Shown here piece after piece: positions 1-11,251 of a stretch of DNA of 64,000 bases (positions within the stretch are counted from its first letter, which is position 1; every line of letters begins with the position of its first letter). Origin of the DNA: Osedax fenrisi. Taxonomy: Eukaryota; Annelida; Polychaeta; Sabellida; Siboglinidae. The notes under the pieces are model-generated. The model had not been told where the DNA came from, made no database searches, and worked only from the letters and a program-made list of their open reading frames with translations. Position numbers and translations under genes: made by a program. The stretch covers positions 41,758,179-41,822,178 of the forward strand of contig OZ025243.1 in NCBI GenBank assembly GCA_964019155.1. The letters are read 5' to 3'.

Positions 1-59
1 TAAATATATATCAATGATACACAAACAACTTACGACATATATTAAAGTAAAATACGGAT

Positions 60-494
60 CTATTTTGATTAGATATTATAAATCACATGGGGTCGGTATT
101 ATGGTAATTTAGGGGGTCGGTAATAGGAAAATATGGGTTGCTATATTTAAGATATATTGGTTAATAGTTATTCAAATTAAATTATTTTTAAAATTTTATA
201 AACATTTTATTGATCTACAATATTATGCGCAGTATTAAGTTTTCTTTTAAATAATAAAGTATTTACAATGATTTAAAAAAAGTTATTATTCAAATATTTA
301 AAAAGTAAAAACAGAATATTACATTTTATCAAATGAAAATTGTAGGATTAAATATTTGTTAAAACAAAATACTTATTCATATTTATCATTACATTACTAA
401 CAGTTCGTGTATATATTATTTGTTGATATATCTTATAGCTACTGAGATAGAGAGGGGGTGTGTATTAAGAGTGGTTCGGTAATCGGGGACTATC

Positions 495-498
<4 letters not shown>
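60..498 (-). repeat. Foldback/MITE family A, copy 1 (partial)
   Basis: AT-rich repeat studded with the GC-rich tag GGGGTCGGTAATA or GGGGTCGGTATT. It ends at 498 in ACTATCCCCT, the complement of the family terminus AGGGGATAGT, next to a (TA)n tract. The same sequence recurs in the same order at 57340-57650 and inverted at 57777-58205. No coding capacity is seen. The left end may lie outside the window. Confidence 0.7.
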
Positions 499-535
<37 letters not shown>

Positions 536-862
536 AATATTTGATATTATTATAACAATTATAACTTATCATGTATATATCGACTGGGAATGTGAGAACT
601 TAATTTGAATATTAACATAACTTCAGTTAATGGGTAATAACTTATAAAAATGTATAACTTATAAAAATTGCAAACGTCTAGTTTTTTTTATTATAATAAT
701 TGTTACTATATAATAACGAAATATTAATTATAACTAACCAATGAAATGCATACCCTATATGGTATACCATCGATCATGTATGATCATATTATCAGTCGAA
801 ATATACTTTAGAACACATGGAATTTATTTTAAATAAATATATTGTAATGTTGTTATACATTA

Positions 863-893
<31 letters not shown>

Positions 894-1033
894 TGTCTAT
901 CATTATGTTATATTCTATAACAGATATTAGCTTAAGTGTAATGCGTTATCAACATATAAAATGACATTTATCCATTTTTTGGATTATTTGATAACATTAA
1001 TTAGAATTAATCGATATTATTTATACCCTACAT

Positions 1034-1104
1034 CTATAACAGGATATGACTCATCCCTACCTCTATAGCAGGATATGACTCATCCCAACCTCTATAACAG
1101 GATA
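1034..1104 (+). repeat. 29-bp tandem repeat carrying three candidate 3' splice sites
   Basis: Two and a half copies of a 29-bp unit containing CTATAACAGGATATGACTCA. Each copy contains an AG followed by GATA, at 1041-1042, 1070-1071 and 1099-1100. The last is the acceptor used in my model of the first visible kinesin exon. Because 29 is not a multiple of 3, use of an upstream copy would shift the frame. Confidence 0.75.
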
Positions 1105-1982
1105 CTATTCGGCACCACCCAACTATACGTGTTCCGTACGGCCCTCAAGAAAGAGACTGCCGACTCGATACCTCGCATCACTTTCAGTGATTGTCTCGAG
1201 GAGATCGATGACTTCGAAGACCGGCAAGATTCCACTAATAACGCCGCCCAACTGTTCGAGGGATGCACGATATCGGAGAAAGGTTAGTGAAATCTAGTGA
1301 TGTAAATGATGCCGAGCTCGGCTAGAGTATCATCTCGGCTCGGGCTGAGACTTTATGTAACTGAGATTGAGACAGCATCATGCTTTAGATTTGACTGGCA
1401 TAATTCACACAACTAGTGAGATCATTGTTTCAGGGGGCGTGTTCATTCGATAATATATTTAAATATTATGTTTACATATTACATATTATGTATTTATGTA
1501 TATAACATATTTCAATTTATAATAATATATCATCATTACTATATTATTATATGTGTTATTTATCATATTTACCTTAAATATTTAATAAATATAGATAGTA
1601 TACTATAGTGTATACTATACACTATAGTGTATTAGTAGGTACCTATATATATATATATATATATATACAATTTTTAAGTTATGCTAGAATGCAGAAAGAC
1701 AGTGACATAATTGTCTAGCAATTTAGTTTTAATTTAGAATTTATATTAAATTATATTATTTTATATAAAAATTGAATGACATATAATCTATTCTAGTGAT
1801 GACATAAATACCTGATATTAAATTATAATACCATATTTATTATTAATTATATGTTTTATATCACATAAACGTAATATTTAGGAACATATTACTTTGTTAT
1901 ATTGTTAAATTATTATAATATCTATAATATTATATAAATATATTTTATTATAAGTTAAAATATAATGTACATTATATATTAA

Positions 1983-2024
<42 letters not shown>

Positions 2025-2374
2025 TATCATATATATTATATTTAAACTATTTGTGTTTAGAAATGAAGTGCTTGAAGGAACAGCTGATGGAAATACGACC
2101 CAGAGTTGAAACTGCTAATGATATTAGTTCTGAGATGAACGCAGGCGTGCTCTATGAAATATGTTTAATGAACGCCAGACACTTTGGACGAAAAACAGGA
2201 AGCTACCAGGTTGAATAATGTTTATTTGTTATATATATAACATATTTAAACTAATATTAATATATAATATATATTTTATTTATGTTTATTTAAAATATTA
2301 TATTTTATATTCATTAAAATACAATCTAAACATTCGTAGAGTAGTCAATAACATATCTATATATTTTTACCCTA

Positions 2375-2428
<54 letters not shown>

Positions 2429-5400
2429 TATTAATATAGCAGTACAATATTGTACATTATTTGATATAATATAAATTGTACAGTGTGCATCAGTTCATTT
2501 TTTAATTGGTATTTAGTAGGGTAATTTCACACCACAATTATGTTTGACTTTCGATTTAAAAAATGTCCATCACAAAAATTAGATATGTTCATAATCAATT
2601 ATATCATAATATCATGGACATGTGACATTGATAATACTATATATTTATTATAAATTAGTAGATGTATTTTATTGTCTTTTTTTCATATACAATTCAATTA
2701 TTTTTGGAATCCCCAACTTTCAAATCCTTATGTGAAGTACTGTAATACTCTGTACAGTGTACAGTGTACAGTGTACACTGTACACTGTATAGAGTATAAC
2801 AGTGCTGATGATAAATAACCCCCACCCGTACCGTAGTTATACGTAAGGGGTAACGACATCAGGGCGACACATGCTTCGCACGAGTGGCTGTGGTCTATCG
2901 GAGAGTTCAGCGAACAGATCTGTCTGATGGAGGCTGCGTTCTCCAAGTACGAGATGGGAGATAAGATAAGTGGTCGGTATAGGCGAGGACATAGGCAGGC
3001 GTAACTATGTCCTAGCTATTAGTTGGCGTAACTGTATTGTAGCTCTATAGGGGAAAGTAACCGAATACGGACACTCTCGATATCTCAGAAACCATAAATC
3101 CTACAAAAAATGTTTAATGAATAAAATATTCATAATTAAATAAATAGTCTAAAAAAGTATTTTTTATTTTTTTATTTTTCTAATATTGATATGTCCAATA
3201 AACTGATTTTTTTATTACGTTTTTAAATTTCAACTTAAAACCTTCTCAAGAATATACAAATGTATCGATATTACTTTATTATTAAAAAATAAAGCATTCT
3301 AAACTTATATACATAATTTATATATTTGTTATCAAATATTTATATATCTATAGGTCATATAAGTACCTAATACGGATAGTATCCGTACGACACTCTAGCT
3401 GTCTTAATACGGAAATCATATAACCAATAGGGCAAAGCGACTGAACAATTATGATTTTCATAAAAATAGCGTACGTATAATATTAATACATCCAATAAAT
3501 CTAAATCTACAATTTGTATTATTTAGATACTCAACTTGTATCATTAATTAACAAAATAATAAAAATAAATAACTTATTAACTAATTAAATTAGAATAAAT
3601 TATTCATAAAATTATTTGAAACTATTATTGATAAACTATAGTTTATCTATAGATAAACTATATAATATTGATGAATCAATCAGACAAATTAAAATTACAT
3701 TATTTATAATTAATGTTATGAATAATTTATTCTAATTTAATTAGTTAATAATTTATTTATTTTTATTATTTTTATATAATAATAATTTTTATATTATTTT
3801 TATACCAATATAGTGGTATATAGGGTGTCCGTATTATAACACAGGGAGTCCGTATTCGGACATGGGTACCGAATACGGACACCCCCGTTATCTATGTAAT
3901 TAAAAGATTAAATAAAATTTTAAAATCACAATAATATCTATAATAATTTTATATAAAAATTAGTCATAAAATATGAAGACCATTTATTGTTAAAGTGTCC
4001 GTATCAGGTTACTTTCCCTTATAGGGTATACAATGTATACTATACATAGTATAGGTATTCATACAAAATATAAATTATTCGATTATGTAATCCATATATC
4101 GTTTCTTACATATGTGTAGATTCAATGAAGTTAGTTAATACATCAGTTAAAGCGACCTACATAACAACCACATAGGAGACCCGTTCAGAAGAAGCGCCCT
4201 TGATGACTCACTGATTGGCAGTGCTGAAGTGTGGCTGGGAAGCCTGGCCTACGGAATGGACACTAAAGCTCAGGAACTACCTCTTATCAGTTGTAAGGGC
4301 AGAATGGTAAATAATACTTAACAGTGTTGACCATAGAGAACGAACACTTCGTTCTCTATGGCGTTACCTATCTAGTTGCCAACTAGTAGGTGGATTGTAT
4401 TTATATTTGTAATAGAAAATATTTATATTTACATATATCAATATATATATATATATATATATATTTATTGAAATCTCAAATATATATGTATTGAATGCAA
4501 TACAAATAGCAGATACAAATGGATATATATGCATATATGTATATAATATATAAAAGCTCTTAGTGTGGATCTATCTCTAACTATAGATCACACACATACC
4601 TATAACTATAGTTAGGCCTACACATATATAGTACACACACCAATACATATATATATATATATGTATTGGTTTGTATAATGGTATATGCATATGTTTCTTA
4701 AAAAACAGAACACATTAATTACTTAATTAATATTATATAAATTATATACTATCTTGGATATCAATATATCACCTATAAAAAGTGCAGATTAATTTACATA
4801 TTTCTATATGACTAAATTATAAATATAATCCCGTATATAATATTAACACTTATTTAAATATATAATTTCAATTAAAATATAATTTAATTATTAAAATAAA
4901 TTTGTTAAAAATAAGTAGACATTTTTTCGAGTTTTCAAAATTAGTAATATGATAATTAATTGTAATGTTATTTTTATTATCAATTATTATCAAAAGACTA
5001 ATATTTTAACAACTTATCTTAATATATTTTAGTAAATAAAATGTACCAATTTTATTGAGCACATTTTTCTCATTTTGGTATATTTTTGTATAGTTTCAAT
5101 ATTATGTATGGGCAGGGCCGTGTTAAGAAAAAATCTACTACCGGGCACCATATTTAAGTGGGCTCCTAGATGGACAATATAGTTTTTTATATAAATTATA
5201 TATGTGAGAAACCTATGTAATATATCTAATAATTAATTGCTAATGTGTTTATGAGGAGTGGGCATACCTATAAATAATCACTGTGAAATATATAGGGGAT
5301 ACTATTATACACAAACTATTCAATTTAGATATAATGATAATCAATTATAATAATATATAAAATAATTAATACATTGAGCGTTTATATATTGTTTCTTTAT

Positions 5401-8400
5401 TTATAATTTTTTTCGAGTTTTCATATTTACAAAAATATTTGTAAATTCTGTTGTATTTAATGATTTTAATATATTGTTTTCAATAGATAATAATGCCAAG
5501 TTAGATAATTTATCTTGAGCTAAAGAATTTCTTAAATATGTTTTTATCAGTTTAAGTTTTGAAAAACTTCTTTCTCCATGGAGAAGCATTTGAAATCATC
5601 AATGTCAGATATATTCTAATGATAATGCACATATTGGGAAATAATTCTGTAATTTCTTTTGAAATTAATTCCTTATAAATTTCCAATATATTTGATTCAG
5701 ATTTCGTTTTTTGGAGCTTTACAAATTCAACAAATTGAATAAATGCATTACTAAAGTTTACATCGATATCGTATTGGTAAAATGATGATAATCTAGATGA
5801 TATCTCAGATATTTGTGCATTGGATAGATTATCAAGTTCACATAAAAATCCGAATAAGTTGATTGGCTCAGCATAAGTACAAATTATTTGATCTAAACAG
5901 TCTAAATCATTAAATGTATATTATTTTAATAATATTATTTACAATCATATTTAATACTTACAGAAGTTTATCAATAATAGGTAAGAAATTATTAATTTCA
6001 AAATGTTTTGATGGAGTCTGTATAGGTCCTATTAGTCCTATTCATCTGGTTGGTCCGTTTCTTCAAAATGTAATTTCCGTTTACTATGAAATATAGATTA
6101 TTAATTAGAATAGGACAACTTATATTGTTTAATATACCTTGATCTTTTGGATGAATATGTTAATATCTTACATAATTGTTTTGCCTTTTTCTCAAGATTA
6201 TTAAACTCATCTCTTAACTTATAAATATAGCTATGCAGACTCTTTAATAATATAACTGCAGTATTGACATCAAGACTTGTACTTTGAAGTTCTTTAGAAG
6301 TACGATTTATACGTTCTAATATAGTATTCCATATCACAGTAAATAAAGACGTTTCCAAATTATTAAATTTATTAAACAACCATGTTGCTTCATTTAAAGA
6401 AATACATTTAGATAGTATTCTTTATTTTCAATAAATTGCTTAATTAACTCTTTTAAAATTAAATATCCAATCATTAAGACATCGGTTGCATCAGCATGCG
6501 AAGACCATATTGTTGTGCACAGTATTTTTGGTACTTTTAAATGCTTTTCACTTAGTTGTTTTGTCATGATATTCCATCTTCTTGGTGGTGTGAAGAATAT
6601 ATATATAATCTTTTCATGAAATCAAAATAATCAATGATTGAATATGTCTCTAATGCAGAAATATCAACTAAATTAAGTGAATGTGCGGTGCAAGGAATCC
6701 ATAAAGCTATTGGAGTAACTGCAATTAATCTTAAGAATCTCAATAATCTTAAGAATTGATTGCATACCTAAAATAAATAATGTATATTATAATATATATA
6801 ATAACATACTATTGATAGCTATATTATATTAATTAATAATTTTATAATAATCTTTATATATTACCTTTATATCGGCCAGACATATTTGACGCATTATCGT
6901 AACTCTGTCCTCTACAATTTGCAATATCTATTTCATGTTCGTTCAAGAAAGATAATAAAATATTTGCTAAATATTCTCCAGTGTGAGATGTTATAGGTAT
7001 AAATGTTAAAAATCTTTCAACAATATCATCTTTATTTATATATTGTATTATTATTGTTAGTTGATCAACATGGTTTATGTCGGGTGTTGAATATACTGAT
7101 ATACTATAGTATTTAGCCTTTTTACAATCATGATTATATTTGATCTTACATTATCACATAATAGTGAAATAACCTCATCACATATTGTTGAATATAGATA
7201 ATTAACATTTCATTTTCCACGGTTTCCATATTTTAATAAATGATCTGCTAACAAGTTATCATATTTAGCTAGTAATTCAATAGTTCCAAGATAATTTCCA
7301 TTTCTTGTTGAACACAAATCCTGATTATCACCTCTTAAAGGCAGTCCACGTGAAACAATGTATTTAATGACATTTATAACTTTCTCTATAACTTTAAACC
7401 AATATATATATATATAACTTCTCATTATCCAATTGATTATCCAGGGATGCTTTAATTTTGATAACTGAATTAGTTACTCTATTAGTCATTAGCATGTATG
7501 CGTTTCGATGCCTACTACTATTTTCATGTGAAACAGCATCCTCGTGAATATGTTTCCAGTTACTATAACCAGTTATAAATTTAAATGTTTGACTAGGTGG
7601 ATGGAATATGCCACTTTTATGCAATTTATTCATTAATAGGATTCAATCAAATTATTTTGCAACAATAAAATTAAAAATGTAATGGGGAAAAAAAGTATAT
7701 AAAGTATATAATTAAAGATCTTAAATCATATATTAATCAATACATAGGTGTATATACATCAATACAATAATATTAAAATAGGGCAATTTTTGATCAAGAT
7801 TTTCTTGATCAAAAAATTTGCTTTAAAATATGATGGGCCCCAAATTCTGAGTGGGCCCCCGTTCACCGTGCCCGGTGTGCCCCCCCCTTAACACGGCCCT
7901 GTGTATGGGGTTCAAAATATACACTTTTAATTAATAGTTATGAGAACATTTATGTATTTTATATATCTACCATTAGGTAGAATTTTTAAATAAAAATAAA
8001 TTATAATTAAAATTATATGAACCACAAATTCAAGTAAAATAATTTCTGATGACATATTATACTATTATTAATATGGTTTAAGTTATAATTATTATTATAA
8101 TATTTTAAATTAATATTATAAACTAAGTGTTTTCAATTAGAGTGAATATTCTAAATAATAATCCTCAAATAATTATAATTTTTTTGTGTGTGAAAAAGAA
8201 TCACTAATTATAATTAAGATTAAGATTAAGATAATTATCATAAAATTCAAATTTTAACTATATAAATTATATATATAATACTATAGTTGAAATAATATAT
8301 GAAATCTATTAATTATTATTAATCATTTATATTATATAATATATTCATATATATTTTCTTACTGTTATACCATAATTAATAATTTCATTTTACAGTCAGG

Positions 8401-10773
8401 TAAACTTTGTATAGATTTAACTCCGTGCCAAGAAAATGGCAAAATAGTCGACAATTGGGTAGAATCTCCGAAACAATTGCTGGGTAAAGATTATCACTTC
8501 AATGTAAATATCATGTGCGCTAAAGATATCCCCAAGAGATTTACGGTTTATTTTATAACAGATTATTTCTCTGCTATCATTGTTATTAATTTTCTGTGGA
8601 ATTCATTATATTAAATTATTATTATTATTATTTATTGTTAACTATTTAGCTATCTTTTTATTAATATCAAGTGAAAAAACGCGATAGAATATAATATATA
8701 TATATATATTCGATACATTAACGAATAAATATTTAATGTATTAAAATAACAATGCCTAAATTAAACAGGATATTTACGCCGAATACAGAATCAAAATAAA
8801 CACGCCCCCACAACCGCCGCCGCCTCCCAAGAAGGAAAAGAAACTTAAAAAGAAACGTAAATCTGACGCGAGCCGTAAGAATTCGTCCACCTCTTCCGCT
8901 AACGAAGGAAGCGTCGGGTTCTTCGATAAGTTGCTCGGCTCAAGTGACTCATCCTCGAGTTCCTCGGGGTCTAATTCAGACGGCGATAGCGAGGGTGGCT
9001 GTCTGATAACGGTGTTTACCCATCGAGCGGAGGGGGTGGTACCTAAGGATGGGGCTAAGAGTGGAGCTAAGGAGGATAGCGGGGCGGGACTGCTGACGAT
9101 AGAGTGGAAACACGCGCAACGCTTCGACTTCACCTGCGTGTCTGATGAGGTTCTTAGCGTAGGATGTAACTTACGTTACTCTATATTGACTTACGTGTCT
9201 GTAAATGGAAGATACCTAAGTATTTAATATATTATATATTATATATTGATGAAATTTAGTTAAAAATTAATTAAAATAAAAAGTGATCAATACATTTTTT
9301 AGTAAACAATTAACGTCTCTCGTCCATTAATAGCTTAATATAGAGGTTAATGAACGATGTTTACAATTAATAGATTGTATTAATCATTGAATAGATAATT
9401 ACAATTTATATACAATGTATATTTTAGGATTAAAATTAATAATTAGATGTCAGAGTTAAATTATATCCAATAATTAAAAAATAGATTATTATATAATATA
9501 GCAGTATGCATAATTAAACGATTATGAAATGCGCGTTTAAGATAAAATAGAGTAATCGTGTGCTGAATGCTTTCATTTGGTTTGCGATTCGTACGCGGTG
9601 TAAATCTACTTTTTTTAAATAATTATTTATATTAATATGTATCACAATTGCGCGGCACGAGATCACCGTTATTCTCGTTACTTATATAGACACTCGCTAG
9701 TCTGAAGGACGATACGGTGTTTGTGAGGGTGTGGGGCAGACAAAGGATGGACGCAGGTAAAACCCAGGTGGACAGTAACTACACGAAGAAGGCACTGCGT
9801 AGGAAACAGAAACAAGCCTCCTTTACGACCATCGATTACGTAAGAATCTCTAGTTAAGCCATACATTGTAGTAATTATCATTGTATTAATTGTATATTAT
9901 TGTTAATAATGTAATAGTACTAATACTGATATAATTATAAATATAATAATAATAATAATACAAATTGTACTAATAATAATTGTACTAATACTGTTATAAT
10001 AACTGAACTTCATTTTATAATAATTAATATCAGTTATCCTGCATAAACTAATATGGCATAAAATATGTATATTTATATATTAATCATTACAAATATATAG
10101 TTTACTTATTAGGTTTTAACTTATTCACACCTCTATTGTGCAAATATGATAAATCTTATATTAATTATGTATAGGTTAAAGATACGAACGAAATGCAAAG
10201 CTCGCTGTCAGATAAACGTATGGATAAATATGAAACTAAAATTGTTAGCAAATATGATATTATAGGTACGATTATACATAATACAGAATTAATGTAATTA
10301 ATTTATATATAAATATATATTACAATAATAAATATTTATTTTAATTTTATTTTCAAAATTTATATACTATTTATAAAAATATAAATATGAGAATTTAATA
10401 AGAATTAATAATTTTAAATCGCAAGTTTATACGTATTTTCATGAAGTAACATTAACACAGGAGAACAAATCTAATATATCAACTCTGCATATCTAAAACA
10501 GGAGAACGTGAGGAAGATGCTGAAACTAGCGGAAGAACACAAGAAACCTCGGCTGAGTTTAGAAATAATAAACGAACTGCTGAGGGCTAAAAATGAGACC
10601 GAAAGTAAAAAGATACTCGCCAAAGTGAAAGATGAGAAAGTGCCGGGTTAGTGGGGTAAGTTAACAATGATAGTAAGGTGATCACCGTTACTCGACGCTA
10701 ATCATTGTGTATTACGCGTCGTATTATAGAAAACGCCCCGCCGGCGAAATCTTCGACCTGCAAACTAGTCTGA
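1101..10773 (+). CDS. Kinesin-3 family motor protein, KIF28-like, C-terminal part (5' end outside window)
   Basis: Plus-end microtubule motor of the kinesin-3 group; only the cargo/tail half is present. Exons in my model: 1101-1282, 2061-2209, 2837-2969, 4176-4306, 8396-8545, 8769-9149, 9690-9839, 10175-10243 (or 10265), 10502-10646, 10730-10773 (TGA). Exon 1 encodes an FHA-domain strand (RILFGTTQLYVF). Exons 2-5 encode the kinesin-3 segment after the FHA (HEWLWSIGEFSEQ, DPFRRSALDDSLIGSAEVWL, LLGKDYHF). Exon 6 continues it but carries a roughly 70-residue Pro, Lys and Ser-rich insertion. The tail is a charged helix (ENVRKMLKLAEEHKKPRLSL). Phases agree at all joins if exon 8 ends at 10243. A hAT element and a MITE sit in introns 4 and 3. 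KIF1/KIF13-type paralogues are the alternative; the KIF28 assignment is from remembered similarity. Confidence 0.75.
2746..2796. repeat. Near-perfect palindrome of GTACAGT/ACTGTAC units
   Basis: The left arm is built from repeated TGTACAG and the right arm from repeated CTGTACA, flanked by ACTC and GAGT, giving a long hairpin about 40 bp upstream of the kinesin exon beginning at 2837. It lies in the acceptor region of that intron. Confidence 0.7.
3049..4020 (+). mobile_element. MITE family B, copy 1 (972 bp)
   Basis: Non-coding element with terminal inverted repeats: left AGGGGAAAGTAACCGAATAC, right complement AAGGGAAAGTAACCTGATAC. The tag GAATACGGACAC and its complement recur inside, including back-to-back copies near 3845-3890. 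It is closely matched by 52021-52945 in the opposite orientation. Inserted in kinesin intron 3; the flanks contain TATA. No transposase is visible, so it must be non-autonomous if mobile. Confidence 0.8.
4331..4361. other. Perfect 14-bp hairpin just after a kinesin 5' splice site
   Basis: Arms CCATAGAGAACGAA and TTCGTTCTCTATGG surround a CAC loop, starting about 25 nt downstream of the exon 4 donor (4307). It is unusually GC-balanced for this intron. Function unknown; it could be a small foldback remnant. Confidence 0.7.
5113..7901 (-). mobile_element. hAT transposon (ZMYM1/TTF-type), full-length but degenerate
   Basis: Terminal inverted repeats CAGGGCCGTGTTAAG (5113) and its complement ending at 7901, flanked by a perfect 8-bp target duplication TGTATGGG (5105-5112 and 7902-7909), as expected for hAT. 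Subterminal GGGCCCC/GGGCACC motifs are present. It lies in kinesin intron 4, antisense to the host gene. The transposase reads on the minus strand but is broken. Confidence 0.92.
5401..7633 (-). pseudogene. hAT transposase pseudogene, ZMYM1-like
   Basis: Reading the minus strand in broken frames gives, in order: a TTF-type zinc-finger region (around 7633-7394, GYSNWKHIHEDAVSHENS), a segment with GLPLRGDNQDL and NGNYLGTIELLAKYD (7425-7210), a catalytic-core segment containing CRGQSYDNASNMSG (around 6900), and the C-terminal dimerisation segment with ERSFSKLKLIKTYLRN (5589-5401). All are hallmarks of the DUF4371/hAT C-terminal proteins. Stops and frameshifts separate the parts, so no intact protein can be made. 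Confidence 0.85.
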
Positions 10774-11251
10774 TTAGAGCTCGCTATACATGATAAAGAT
10801 TTCAACGATAACATCGCCGTCACCAATACTGAAATATTATTATAATTACTACTATTATTGCTACATTATAATTACAGAGTATTTCCTTTACATATAAGTA
10901 GTAGTTTTTTAGAATCGTACATTATCATACAGAAAATGCAATATTATTCACTTATTAACAATAAATCAAGATCTAAAACATGAATTTTATTTAATAATTA
11001 TGAAATATGTATATAAAAATAGAAAATTTAAATATAAGATTTATATTACAATAAAAAGTATTATAAAAAGATTGGTTAATTTTATATATATTAAAATATA
11101 TACAAAATAGAAAATTAAATATATATATATTTAAATAGGAAATAAAACTACTATATACATTTAAATTATATGAATGTAAATATCACATTTGGATAAAAGA
11201 TAAAAGAAGCTCATGTAAACGTAGATCAATAATAAACTTGTAGTAAAGAGA
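10774..11251. other. Short convergent intergenic gap
   Basis: 478 bp between the kinesin stop and the CEP76 stop. It holds AATAAA at 10960-10965 on the plus strand and, 20 bp further, its complement at 10986-10991 serving the minus strand. The two 3' UTRs may therefore touch or overlap. In DNA this AT-rich the hexamers could be chance. Confidence 0.4.

Noticed and set aside
2380..2426. Ile/Tyr repeat peptides over (TA)n runs here and elsewhere
   Set aside because: Simple-sequence artefacts of TA microsatellites.
8774..9133. 119-residue minus-strand frame rich in Ser/Pro/Leu
   Set aside because: Antisense shadow of kinesin exon 6 (8769-9149), whose plus-strand frame connects in phase with both neighbours.
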